This document shows positions 29,510 to 37,654 of a stretch of 64,000 nt of DNA, in pieces. A program made the position numbers and the translations under genes. Numbering within the stretch: position 1 is the stretch's first letter; every line of letters starts with the position of its first letter. Below the pieces are notes generated by a model. The model made no database searches, was not told the DNA's origin, and was given only the letters and a program-made list of their open reading frames with translations. The stretch is from Agromyces sp. 3263 (lineage in GTDB: Bacteria > Actinomycetota > Actinomycetes > Actinomycetales > Microbacteriaceae), in assembly GCF_031456545.1 (NCBI RefSeq), contig NZ_JAVDUV010000002.1, positions 1 through 64,000 on the forward strand, written 5' to 3'.

Positions 29510-30528
29510 GATTCCTCCTTCCGGCCCGTGCCGGTGAGAACGACCGTACGCTCGGGTGCGGTCGTTTGCGCGCTTCGAGCGGCGGATGTCGCGGCGACGA
29601 CGAGCGCCGGGGTGACGGCGATCATCGCCAGGATGCCGAACAGGGTGGCGGCGGCGACACCCGCGGAGGCGCCGAGGCCGGCGAGGGCGAACGTCCAGCC
29701 GGCGATCCCCTCGCGCGGACCCCAGCCACCGAGGTTCAACGGGATGGATCCCGCGAGCAGCACGACGAGCGCGAGGGCGGCGAGGCGCATCGGCGGCACG
29801 CTCGCTCCCACCGCAGCGACCGCGACGCCGAACGTGACGACGTGGCAGGCGACCACCACGATCGACGCGACGACGACCTGCAGGAGCGCGCGGGCGGATC
29901 CCACACCGGCCGAGAGCTCCTCGAGCTCGCGTCGCAGCGTCGCGCGCGCCCGGGCGCTCGTCGCGGTCATGGCGAGCGTGGCGAGTGCGATCACGGTGAC
30001 GACGAGGCCGGTCGTTGCAAGCAGGTAGCCCTGGAACTCAGCGCCGAAGCACGCGATGACGACCACCGCGAGCGCGACCTGCACGACCTGCCCGACGGTG
30101 CGCTCGATGACGACGGCCCGAGCGCCCTGCCCGACGTCGCCGGCGTCACGTCCCTGCGTGAGGGCACGCTGCACATCGCCCACCACGCCACCGGGAAGCA
30201 CCGTGTTCAGCAGCTGCGACCGGTAGTACATGCCGATGGCGCGTCGGTAGGGCAGCCCCACCCCGAGTCGCTTCGCGATGATGCTCCAGCGCCAGGCTGC
30301 GGCAGCGGTCGCCGTAGCGGAGAGCGCGAGCGCGGCGACGATGACGCGCAGGTCGACGCTGAGCAGCCCGTGCACGAACGGCCCCGTGCCGACCTGGGCG
30401 ACCACCGCCATGAGCACGCCGACCCCCACGAGCACACGCACCGCGAGTCGGAGCCGTCGCGACCCCCAGGCCGCGCGTGCCCGTGACCCGATCCTCGTCG
30501 AGGACGACGCGATCCTGATCGGGGACAT
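29506..30528 (-). CDS. YbhN/LPG-synthase transmembrane domain flippase-like protein
   Basis: A 340-residue membrane protein of the UPF0104/LPG_synthase_TM family with about 8 spans. The family region YRSQLLNTVLPGGVVGDVQR is present, as is the later GSIPLNLGGWGPREGIAGW. No catalytic tRNA-dependent aminoacyl domain is attached, so it is more likely a lipid or glycolipid translocase than a lysyl-PG synthase. ATG 30528 overlaps the methyltransferase stop by one base (TGATG). Confidence 0.85.
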   Translation of the reverse strand: MSPIRIASSSTRIGSRARAAWGSRRLRLAVRVLVGVGVLMAVVAQVGTGPFVHGLLSVDLRVIVAALALSATATAAAAWRWSIIAKRLGVGLPYRRAIGMYYRSQLLNTVLPGGVVGDVQRALTQGRDAGDVGQGARAVVIERTVGQVVQVALAVVVIACFGAEFQGYLLATTGLVVTVIALATLAMTATSARARATLRRELEELSAGVGSARALLQVVVASIVVVACHVVTFGVAVAAVGASVPPMRLAALALVVLLAGSIPLNLGGWGPREGIAGWTFALAGLGASAGVAAATLFGILAMIAVTPALVVAATSAARSAQTTAPERTVVLTGTGRKEES

Positions 30529-31340
30529 CAGGGCCACGCCAGGAGATCGGCGTGCGCGACCTCGGCTGACAGCGCACCGCGTCGCGATTGCGACGAACGA
30601 AGGGCGCGGTACGCCGCGCCGTCCGCTCGGAGGTCGGCCTGCTCCTCGAGGGCGGCATCGCACCATCCGGAGAACCACTCGTCGAGCAGCGGTCGATCGT
30701 GGTCGCCGAGCCGCCAAGGGGTGGCGGCGGTCCGAACCTTCCAGCCGGCTGCGAGGAACCGGCGTCGCGCGAGCGCGACGCCAGTGGGCCCGACGAGGCG
30801 GCGCGCCCCCGCACGACGTCGCTGGTGCGCGTTGAACGCGGCCTCGAACGCGTCGTCGCGAGGATCCCCGGGGTCGAGGCGGACCTGCCCGGTCACGCTG
30901 AGGCTCAGCAGCACGGGGCGTCCGACGGCGACGCATGCGTCGGTGACGGCGCCGACCTCCCTCGACGTCAGCACGTCGAGCAACGCCGAAGCGGTCACCA
31001 GCGCCGCGCCGTCGAGGTGCTCGGACCCGAGGTGCGCGAGTTCGCCGCTCCGCGTGCGGATCGCGACCGGTCGTCCTTCACGATCGGTCGCGCCTGCGCG
31101 CGCCGCTCGCGCGATGAGGGTCGCGTTCCAGTCGTGCAGGACCCAGGTCTGCGGGCCGGGCAGCTTCGGCGCGAGCCATCGCATCATCGAGCCGGTCCCG
31201 CTTCCCAGGTCGTGGATCACGATCGGTCCCGGCTCGAGCAGTGCGGCTGCTTCGAGCGCGAGGTCGCGGGACCGGGCGCGTGCGTCCTCGGGTTCGCGGA
31301 GCGCGAGCCAATCGCTGCTCACCTCGATGACCTCGCTCAT
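30528..31340 (-). CDS. SAM-dependent methyltransferase in the PTPS-like cluster
   Basis: A 270-residue class I methyltransferase with motif I VIHDLGSGTGSMMRWLAP and a following acidic turn VLHDWN. The C-terminal part is rich in Arg and Trp. The acceptor is unknown; in this operon a glycosylated cluster product is the natural guess. ATG 31340 overlaps the glycosyltransferase stop as ATGA. Confidence 0.85.
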   Translation of the reverse strand: MSEVIEVSSDWLALREPEDARARSRDLALEAAALLEPGPIVIHDLGSGTGSMMRWLAPKLPGPQTWVLHDWNATLIARAARAGATDREGRPVAIRTRSGELAHLGSEHLDGAALVTASALLDVLTSREVGAVTDACVAVGRPVLLSLSVTGQVRLDPGDPRDDAFEAAFNAHQRRRAGARRLVGPTGVALARRRFLAAGWKVRTAATPWRLGDHDRPLLDEWFSGWCDAALEEQADLRADGAAYRALRSSQSRRGALSAEVAHADLLAWP

Positions 31341-32419
31341 CCGGCGCGCCGCCGCTCGGACTCGACGACGCCCGCGCCGGGGCGGGTTCGTCGCAGGACC
31401 GTTGCGGCGATCCGAGCGGATTCGGCCCAGGTTCGCCTCATGGTACGGGAGCGCACCGCCTCGGCCTTCAACACTGCACGCCGAGGAGGCTCCGCCCACC
31501 ACTGCCGGAGCACCGCACGCAACGCCACCGGGTCGTCGGGGGGGATCAGGACGGCGGCCGTGCTCCCGGCGATCGCCTCCGGCACCCCGCCGACGCGAGC
31601 CGCCACGACCGGGATGCCGCGAGCGACCGCCTCCGCGGCCACCATGCCGTAGCTCTCGGCGCGCGACGGCACGATGACGAGGTCGGCCGCCCGATACGCC
31701 TCGGCGAGCCGGCGACCCGTGAGCACCCCCGGCAGCTCGATGCGCTCCGTGAGCCCAGCCGATCGGATGGCCGCAGCGGTCCGGGTCGCGAACTCCGGGT
31801 CGGTGTCCAGTGAGCCCACGATCGAGCAGCTCCATCCGGGCAGGTCGTCCATGCCCGCCAGCGCGTTGACCAGCACGTCCTGCCCCTTGTGGAATGCGAC
31901 CGCGCCGACGCAGAGCAGGTGGCCCCCGGATGCGGATCCGGTCGCCGTCGGTGCGGGGTCGGTGCCCGGACGGGCGACGACGATGCGATCGGGTTCGGCG
32001 AGCGCGCGGGCGACGAGTTCGGAGCGGGTCCACTCGCTGGTCGCGATGACCCGCCGGGCGGCGTTCAGCGCCACGCGCTCCCGTTCGGCCGTCGACGCCC
32101 GGTCCTGGATCCGGGGCAGGGCGCTTGCGACCATATGCGCCAGCACGACCATCCGAAGCCGCGTCGACTGCGCCTCGAGCACTCGCGCGGCCGCGACCGC
32201 GAGCAATCCGTCGATCAGCACGACGTCGTCGCGGCGGAGCGCGGACAACGCGCTCGCGACCTCCAGACCGCCGTCTGCTCCGACACGCACCATTCGGACA
32301 TCGACGCCCTGCGCCCGGAGGGCCTCGCCGATGCGCCGGTCGTAGACATTGCCGCCGCTGACGCGCTCGTCATCCTCGATGCCCTCGGGCACCAGGAACT
32401 GCACGGCTGCGTCTGGCAT
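31337..32419 (-). CDS. GT4-family glycosyltransferase
   Basis: A 360-residue GT-B enzyme. The donor-binding C-terminal half begins LLCVGAVAFHKGQDVLVNAL and contains the EX7E motif region PSRAESYGMVAAEAVARGIP followed by VGGVPEAI. The N-terminal half shows GGNVYDRRIGEALRAQGVDV, the usual acceptor-side glycine loop. I took ATG 32419; GTG 32428 would overlap the PTPS-like stop as GTGA and is equally possible. Donor and acceptor are unknown. Confidence 0.9.
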   Translation of the reverse strand: MPDAAVQFLVPEGIEDDERVSGGNVYDRRIGEALRAQGVDVRMVRVGADGGLEVASALSALRRDDVVLIDGLLAVAAARVLEAQSTRLRMVVLAHMVASALPRIQDRASTAERERVALNAARRVIATSEWTRSELVARALAEPDRIVVARPGTDPAPTATGSASGGHLLCVGAVAFHKGQDVLVNALAGMDDLPGWSCSIVGSLDTDPEFATRTAAAIRSAGLTERIELPGVLTGRRLAEAYRAADLVIVPSRAESYGMVAAEAVARGIPVVAARVGGVPEAIAGSTAAVLIPPDDPVALRAVLRQWWAEPPRRAVLKAEAVRSRTMRRTWAESARIAATVLRRTRPGAGVVESERRRAG

Positions 32420-32424
32420 TCGTC

Positions 32425-32826
32425 TCACAACGTCCGCTCGTACGTCGCCCAGGCGATATGGGACTCGTGCAGCGTCACCTCGATGGACGACAGCCGCCCA
32501 TCGGCAGACCCGAGTCGTCCGTCGGCGATGCGCTCGGCGAGTCGGTCGGCGATCACCTGGCAGAGTCGTTCGGTCGTGGTGTTCATGCCGGCGAACTCGG
32601 CCTCGTCGTCGAGGTTGCGATAGGTCAGGGAGCCCGTGATCTCGCTGAGCGCCTCGGCCGCGCGTCCGATGTCGACGACCACGCCGTCCGCGTCGAGGTC
32701 GCTCGCGCGGAAGGACGCGTCGACGACGAAGGTGGCGCCGTGCAGGCGCTGCGCCGGCCCGAACGTGGCTCCCGAGAAGCTGTGGGCGACCATCATGTGG
32801 TCCCGAACGGTCAGGGTGAAGGTCAT
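32425..32826 (-). CDS. 6-pyruvoyl-tetrahydropterin synthase (PTPS/QueD)-like protein lacking catalytic residues
   Basis: A 133-residue T-fold protein recognisable by [52 protein letters not shown] and the end [14 protein letters not shown]. In true PTPS/QueD enzymes the motif before the second zinc site is C-x3-HGH; here it reads PAQRLHGAT, so both the catalytic Cys and the third zinc His are missing. The pterin-anchoring Glu (LHES) is kept. I recall that the Streptomyces coelicolor homologue SCO6650 was described as metal-free and inactive in the PTPS reaction. A binding or different catalytic role is likely. ATG 32826 overlaps the dehydrogenase stop. Confidence 0.88.
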   Translation of the reverse strand: MTFTLTVRDHMMVAHSFSGATFGPAQRLHGATFVVDASFRASDLDADGVVVDIGRAAEALSEITGSLTYRNLDDEAEFAGMNTTTERLCQVIADRLAERIADGRLGSADGRLSSIEVTLHESHIAWATYERTL

Positions 32827-33803
32827 TCGGCATCCGTCCAATCGATCGTGTGGCAGAGCTCCGCGCCCTGCCCCGTCGCGAGCCCCTCCATCACGGCCGG
32901 AAGGTCGGTCCACGGGGAGTCGCCCGTGAGCAGCGCGTCGAACGCAGGATCCCGCAGGAGGTCGAGCGCGAGCGTCAGCCGGTCGCGCGTCGTGCGCGTG
33001 CCGCGGCGAGGACGGGCGACGGCACCAACCTGGCTCGACCGGATGGACAGGCGGCGCGAGTGGAAGTCGGCACCCAGTGCGAGCGTGACCGGCCGGTCGC
33101 CGTACCAGCTGGCCTCGATCACCTCCCCATCCGTCACGACGGATGCGAGCGCGAGCTGCAGCCCGGCTTCCGACCCGCTCGTGTTGACGACGAGATCGCG
33201 GTCGCCCGGCGCGTCGCCCGGTTCGGCGAATCGCACGCCGAGCCGGTCGGCGACGGTGCGACGCGACGGGTCGACGTCGACGAGCACCACGTCGAGACCC
33301 GGGATGCCGCGGGCCAGCCGCGCGATGCTGCATCCGATCATGCCCGCGCCCACGATCGTCACCCGATCCCCGATCAGGGGGGCGGCATCCCACAGCACGT
33401 TCACGGCGGTCTCGACCGCGCCGGCGAGCACCGCACGACGGGTGGGAACGCCGTGGGGAAGGGGGACCACGGCCTCAGCGGGAACGACGAAGGCGGACTG
33501 GTGCGGGAACAGCGTGAAGACGGTGCGGCCGCGCAACTCGTCGGGTCCCTGCTCGACGACGCCGACGTTGAGGTAGCCGTACTTGACCGGGCCGGGGAAG
33601 TCGCCCTCCTGGAACGGCGCGCGCATTCGCTCGTGCTCGCTGGGCGGCACCCGACCGAGGAAGACCGAGGTCTCCGTGCCCCGGCTGATGCCCGTGCGGC
33701 TCGTGCGGACGAGCACGTCGCCCTCGCCGACCGGGCCGATCGACGCTCGTCGCATGACCCCGACGCCGGGCCGGTCGATCCAGAACGCCACGGCCTCGAG
33801 CAA
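32823..33803 (-). CDS. BchC-like medium-chain dehydrogenase
   Basis: A 326-residue MDR-family oxidoreductase. The usual zinc Cys segment is replaced by [14 protein letters not shown], as in BchC-type proteins; [24 protein letters not shown] and the Rossmann loop [17 protein letters not shown] follow. The start is probably TTG 33803, with AAGGAGG (33810-33816 region, minus strand) 7-8 bases upstream; ATG 33851 would place that site inside the gene. First gene of the cluster operon; substrate unknown, but an oxidation of a secondary alcohol fits the family. Confidence 0.85.
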   Translation of the reverse strand: MLEAVAFWIDRPGVGVMRRASIGPVGEGDVLVRTSRTGISRGTETSVFLGRVPPSEHERMRAPFQEGDFPGPVKYGYLNVGVVEQGPDELRGRTVFTLFPHQSAFVVPAEAVVPLPHGVPTRRAVLAGAVETAVNVLWDAAPLIGDRVTIVGAGMIGCSIARLARGIPGLDVVLVDVDPSRRTVADRLGVRFAEPGDAPGDRDLVVNTSGSEAGLQLALASVVTDGEVIEASWYGDRPVTLALGADFHSRRLSIRSSQVGAVARPRRGTRTTRDRLTLALDLLRDPAFDALLTGDSPWTDLPAVMEGLATGQGAELCHTIDWTDAE

Positions 33804-33856
33804 CGGTACGCCTCCTTCGGTGAACCTTCCGGGGATGCCAGACGTGTACATGAATG

Positions 33857-33885
33857 AATATGCTCCGTGAGATGCTCCCTGACAA
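33857..33885 (-). promoter_or_regulatory. Promoter of the PTPS-like cluster operon (minus strand)
   Basis: On the minus strand TTGTCA (33880-33885), a 17-base spacer and CATATT (33857-33862) make a recognisable housekeeping promoter. It would start RNA near 33850, about 47 bases before TTG 33803. It is one of only two places in the window where a -35 is clear. Confidence 0.55.
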
Positions 33886-33894
33886 GGACACGTG

Positions 33895-34614
33895 ATGGCG
33901 ATCAAGGAGGTTCACCTCGCACCGATCGGGTTGGCCGGACTCGGCGGTGCGGGCGTGCTGGTGATCTGGGCCGCCGAGGGGCTGCCGCCGATCGGCTGGA
34001 TGGCCGCGCTCGCATATCTCGTGGTGAGCAACGCCCTCCTGCTCGGAGCACTGCGCCGCGCGCGCACCTCCCGTCTCGGCTGGGCGAATGCCGTCACGGC
34101 GATGAGATCGACGCTGGTCGCGATCATCACCGGGCTGGTCGCGGCATCCTTCGTCGCTCCCATCCCGGTGCCGCTCCTGGTGGGACTGGTCGTCTCGGCC
34201 CTGGTCCTCGACGCGGTGGACGGGTGGGTCGCCCGACGGACCGGGACCATGACGGAGTTGGGCGCGCGCTTCGACATGGAGGTGGACGCGTTCCTCCTGC
34301 TCGTGCTGAGTGCGTACGTGGCACCGATCCTCGGCCTCTGGGTGCTCGCGATCGGCCTGATGCGCTACGTCTTCGTCGCCGCGGGATGGGTGCTTCCGAG
34401 GCTTCGCCTGCGGCTCCCGTATCGCTATTGGCGCAAGGTGGTGACGGCCGCGCAGGGAATCGCCCTCACCCTTGCGGCATCCGGCCTGGTCCCCGAGCTC
34501 GGGGGCGTGGTCGTCGCCCTCGCACTGGTCCTGCTGCTCGAGTCGTTCGGTCGCGACGTGGTGTGGCTGGCGCTCCGAACCCGGGCTCCACGCGTCGAGG
34601 TGGGCGCGACGTGA
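33895..34614 (+). CDS. CDP-alcohol phosphatidyltransferase
   Basis: A 239-residue membrane enzyme with the complete signature DGX2ARX8GX3DX3D (starting DGWVAR, ending D-MEV-D) after two or three membrane helices; about 6 spans in all. It transfers a phosphatidyl group from CDP-diacylglycerol to an alcohol, which cannot be named from sequence. ATG 33895 has AAGGA at 33884-33888. It diverges from the PTPS-like operon across fewer than 100 bp, so co-regulation and a lipid-anchored product are plausible. Confidence 0.92.
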   Translation: MAIKEVHLAPIGLAGLGGAGVLVIWAAEGLPPIGWMAALAYLVVSNALLLGALRRARTSRLGWANAVTAMRSTLVAIITGLVAASFVAPIPVPLLVGLVVSALVLDAVDGWVARRTGTMTELGARFDMEVDAFLLLVLSAYVAPILGLWVLAIGLMRYVFVAAGWVLPRLRLRLPYRYWRKVVTAAQGIALTLAASGLVPELGGVVVALALVLLLESFGRDVVWLALRTRAPRVEVGAT

Positions 34615-34651
34615 CCGACGCGCCCGGTCGATCGCGGGAGCCGACCAGACG

Positions 34652-35047
34652 TCATTCGGCCCGCCGGCTGCGGAGCACGACCGGCGTGGCGATGCCGAGG
34701 ATCACGACGCCGATGGCATCGATGACGACCGTCTGCGGTACGAGGGTGAAGTCCCACGACTCGGTGATGCCGAAGAGGCCGACGGTCAGGGCGAGCAGGA
34801 GCGCCGCGAGGCTCGCGATGACGAAGAGCAGGCTGAGGACGGTGACCAGACCCAGGAGCCGCCCGTGCAGCACGAGCATCCCGATCGCCAGCACGACGCC
34901 GGCGATCCCGTTCAGGACGAAGAACACGCCGAGGATGCCGCCGACGCCGTCGAAGACGAGGAACAGGTGGATCCCGCCGATCGCGGCGAGGACGATCGCG
35001 CTGAGGATCCGAAGGACCCGCGGGACGGGCCGGTTGCTTGCAGTCAT
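34652..35047 (-). CDS. Four-span membrane protein of unknown function
   Basis: A 131-residue protein, almost wholly four membrane helices (IVLAAIGGIHLFLVF, LGVFFVLNGIAGVVLAIGML, LVTVLSLLFVIASLAALLL, VIDAIGVVILGIATPVVL). No family is recognised. ATG 35047 has GAGG six bases upstream; ATG 35053 is the other choice. It faces the phosphatidyltransferase gene tail to tail with a 37-bp gap. Confidence 0.72.
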   Translation of the reverse strand: MTASNRPVPRVLRILSAIVLAAIGGIHLFLVFDGVGGILGVFFVLNGIAGVVLAIGMLVLHGRLLGLVTVLSLLFVIASLAALLLALTVGLFGITESWDFTLVPQTVVIDAIGVVILGIATPVVLRSRRAE

Positions 35048-35092
35048 GTTCATCCTCGCTTCCGATCGAGGCCTCCGGCGGAGCCCCTGACC

Positions 35093-36772
35093 ATGACACG
35101 AGACAGCGGGGGCAGGGGTTCACTCGCGTGGATGCCCCGAGCGCGCGATCGGGTCTCGCTCGTGGTCGCGATCCTGCTCCTCGTCGTGACGCCGCTCGTG
35201 CCGCGAGCGCTCGCGGATGCTGCTCCGTCGGCGCTCATGGGGCTCCCTGCGGAGTCGATCCTCGTGCTGTTCCTGCTCCTCCTCATTCCCTGGCCCCCGG
35301 CGCGCATCATCGCCGCAGCCGGCTTCGCGGTCACGGTCGTCGCCGCGCTCGTGCTCGCCGGCGTCGATGCCGGCTACCGATCCGTGCTCGACATCCCGTT
35401 CGATCCGCTCGACTGGCAGCAGCTGAGCGACGCGTTCGGGGTCGTCCAGGGTTCGATCGGCGCCGCCCCGGCGCACGCGCTCATCGCACTGCTCATCGTC
35501 GTCGCCCTCGGGCTCATCGTCGCCCTGTCGTGGGCCGCGCTCCGCGTGGGACACGCGATCCGTCCGGATCGCGGGCACGGCGCGGCCGTGATCTCCGCGC
35601 TCGCCGCAGCGTGGCTCATCGCCGCCCTGGTGGGCTCGCAGCCGGTCGCCGGGCAGCCGACCGCGGCCGCCGCCTCCTTCCGGGCCATCACCGCCTCGGC
35701 CGCACGCGCCGCGGCGGGGCTCGCCGCCCTGGCCGACCTTCCGGAGCAGATCGCGACCGATCCCTACCGGGATGTCGCGGGCCCCGACCTGCTGACCGCG
35801 CTGAAGGGCAAGGACGTCGTCTTCGCCTTCATCGAGAGCTACGGCGAGGTGGCGGTGCAGGAATCGGGCTTCTCGGGAGGCGTGGACCAGGCGCTCCGTG
35901 ACGGCGAGGCGCAGCTGCGCGCTGACGGCTACACGTCCCGGAGCGCCTTCCTCACCTCCCCGACGTTCGGGGGCCTCAGCTGGCTTGCGCACTCCACCTT
36001 CCAGACGGGGCTGTGGATCGACCGGCAACCGCTCTACAGCGCGGTCATCCGGAGCGACCGACTGACGCTGAGCCGGGCATTCGGGAGAGCGGGCTGGCGC
36101 ACCGTCAGCGTCGTGCCCTCGAACACCGAGCCGTGGTCCTTCGGCACCTCGTTCTACCACTTCGACACCCTGCTGGACGCGAACAACGTCGGCTATCGGG
36201 GGCCGTCGTTCGGGTACGCGCGGATCCCCGACCAGTACACGTGGAAGTACTTCGCCGACCACGAGCTCACCGGGGACCACCAGCCGGTCATGGCGGAGAT
36301 CGACCTCGTCTCGTCGCACACGCCGTGGGCGCCGCTCCCTCGGCTCGTGCCCTGGTCGAAGGTCGGCGACGGCTCGGTGTTCGGTCCGCAGCCGGCTCAA
36401 GGGGAGTCGGCGACCAGCGTCTGGCAGGACCCGAGGAGGGTGCAGCGGGCGTACGCCCAGTCGATCGAGTACTCGCTCGACGCGATGTTCGCGTTCCTGC
36501 ACGAGGCCGACGACCCGGACCTCGTGCTCGTCGTGCTCGGCGACCACCAGCCCGCGACGATCGTGAGCGGCCAGGGCGCCGGCCATGACGTGCCGATCAG
36601 CATCATCTCGAAGGACCCGACGGTCTTCGAGGCGATCGGGGGATGGCACTGGCACGACGGGATGCTGCCGGCGCCCGACGGGCCCGTCTGGCCGATGAGC
36701 GCCTTCCGGGATCGGTTCCTCGACGCGTTCAGCGCCGGCGGCCCACCACGAAGTAGCTCAGCGGACCGATGA
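35093..36772 (+). CDS. Sulfatase-fold membrane enzyme (LtaS/phosphoethanolamine-transferase-like)
   Basis: A 559-residue protein. Four or five N-terminal helices (about 20-190) precede an exported alkaline-phosphatase-superfamily domain. It has VVFAFIESYGEVAV at the domain start (metal Glu region), SPTFGGLSWLAHST, EIDLVSSHTPW and LVVLGDHQPA (metal Asp-His). Such enzymes transfer or remove phospho- or sulfo-groups on envelope polymers; substrate unknown. ATG 35093 follows GGCGGAG; ATG 35132 is an alternative. Its last 44 bp overlap the convergent PLDc_N gene. Confidence 0.88.
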   Translation: MTRDSGGRGSLAWMPRARDRVSLVVAILLLVVTPLVPRALADAAPSALMGLPAESILVLFLLLLIPWPPARIIAAAGFAVTVVAALVLAGVDAGYRSVLDIPFDPLDWQQLSDAFGVVQGSIGAAPAHALIALLIVVALGLIVALSWAALRVGHAIRPDRGHGAAVISALAAAWLIAALVGSQPVAGQPTAAAASFRAITASAARAAAGLAALADLPEQIATDPYRDVAGPDLLTALKGKDVVFAFIESYGEVAVQESGFSGGVDQALRDGEAQLRADGYTSRSAFLTSPTFGGLSWLAHSTFQTGLWIDRQPLYSAVIRSDRLTLSRAFGRAGWRTVSVVPSNTEPWSFGTSFYHFDTLLDANNVGYRGPSFGYARIPDQYTWKYFADHELTGDHQPVMAEIDLVSSHTPWAPLPRLVPWSKVGDGSVFGPQPAQGESATSVWQDPRRVQRAYAQSIEYSLDAMFAFLHEADDPDLVLVVLGDHQPATIVSGQGAGHDVPISIISKDPTVFEAIGGWHWHDGMLPAPDGPVWPMSAFRDRFLDAFSAGGPPRSSSADR

Positions 36773-36944
36773 AGTTCACCGCGATGAGCACGGCCCAGAG
36801 TGCCTTGGGCCCGCGGATCAGTGCGGCGGGCCTGCGGGCGAGATCCGTCCAGGCGGTGGCCGCGAGCGCGAGCTGCACGGATGCGGCGATGAGCATCCCG
36901 GTCTGGCGTCTGGGGGAGAGATCGCTCCATCGTTGCGCCGGCAT
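36729..36944 (-). CDS. PLDc_N domain membrane protein (single domain)
   Basis: A 71-residue two-helix protein of the phospholipase D N-terminal-like (PLDc_N) family: the second helix carries the signature GPKALWAVLIAVNFIGPLSY followed by a basic end. ATG 36944 has AAGGGAG upstream. Related domains occur fused to SHOCT in the two proteins at 39468 and 42838. A TAGGGT box at 36991-36996 (minus strand) could start its message. Confidence 0.85.
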   Translation of the reverse strand: MPAQRWSDLSPRRQTGMLIAASVQLALAATAWTDLARRPAALIRGPKALWAVLIAVNFIGPLSYFVVGRRR

Positions 36945-37048
36945 GTCCGACTCCCTTCTCGAGGCCCTCGACATCGAGTGTCTCGTCGTCACCCTAGTCC
37001 CGCGCTGCGACGGCGGATACGCCCCGCGGACGATTGCGGTGCAGCCGT

Positions 37049-37654
37049 TCACCGAGCCGCGACCGACTGCCGCGGTCCTTCCGTGAATCGCGACGCACCG
37101 GCGAGGAACCGCATGGTGCACCCGGCGAGCAGTGCGCCTGCGCCGCCGACCACGAGGTCGCCGATCGAGTCCGAGTAGCCCACGTAGATCGTCTCGTCCA
37201 CATAGGTGTGCCCGAACCACTCCGCGACCTCCCACAGCACGCCGAGCGACAGGCCGAGTGCGGTCGTGAGGAGCACGGCGGAGGCGAACGGATGCCGCAG
37301 CGCCGCGGCATCCGCGATCACCCCGGTTCGCACGAGCAGGAGGTACAGCAGCGCCGCGGTGAGGCCGTTGGTGACGAAGTGCGTGGGGATGTCCCACCAG
37401 CGCGTCGTCAGGTAGACCTCGAGCACGCTGCTCCACGCGGACACGAGCACCGCCACACCGAAGGCGAGGTCCACGCTCGGACGGACGCCGAGCAGGCGGG
37501 GGAAGAGCGACGCGAAGACGGCGAGCGACACCGTCAGCGCGGCGAGCGGGCCCCAGCCGATGCCCGCCACGACGATGCTGACGGCACCGAGGATCCTGAG
37601 CGCGTCGGCGGCGAGCTCGGCGCCGTGCGGCCGGCGGAGGAAGGTCGTGATCAC
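37049..37654 (-). CDS. Multi-span membrane protein (DUF2238/YjdF-like)
   Basis: A 201-residue membrane protein with about six helices. The second half has the conserved pattern of this group: HFVTNGLTAALLYLLLV, GVLWEVAEWFGHTYV and GYSDSIGDLVVGGAGALLAG, with acidic and His residues facing the membrane. GTG 37654 has GGAGG 4-5 bases upstream and overlaps the nuclease-like gene as GTGA. Function unknown. Confidence 0.78.
   Translation of the reverse strand: MITTFLRRPHGAELAADALRILGAVSIVVAGIGWGPLAALTVSLAVFASLFPRLLGVRPSVDLAFGVAVLVSAWSSVLEVYLTTRWWDIPTHFVTNGLTAALLYLLLVRTGVIADAAALRHPFASAVLLTTALGLSLGVLWEVAEWFGHTYVDETIYVGYSDSIGDLVVGGAGALLAGCTMRFLAGASRFTEGPRQSVAAR

Noticed and set aside
29506..30528. 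Lysyl-phosphatidylglycerol synthase (MprF)
   Set aside because: Only the membrane flippase-like domain is present; the tRNA-dependent catalytic domain is absent.
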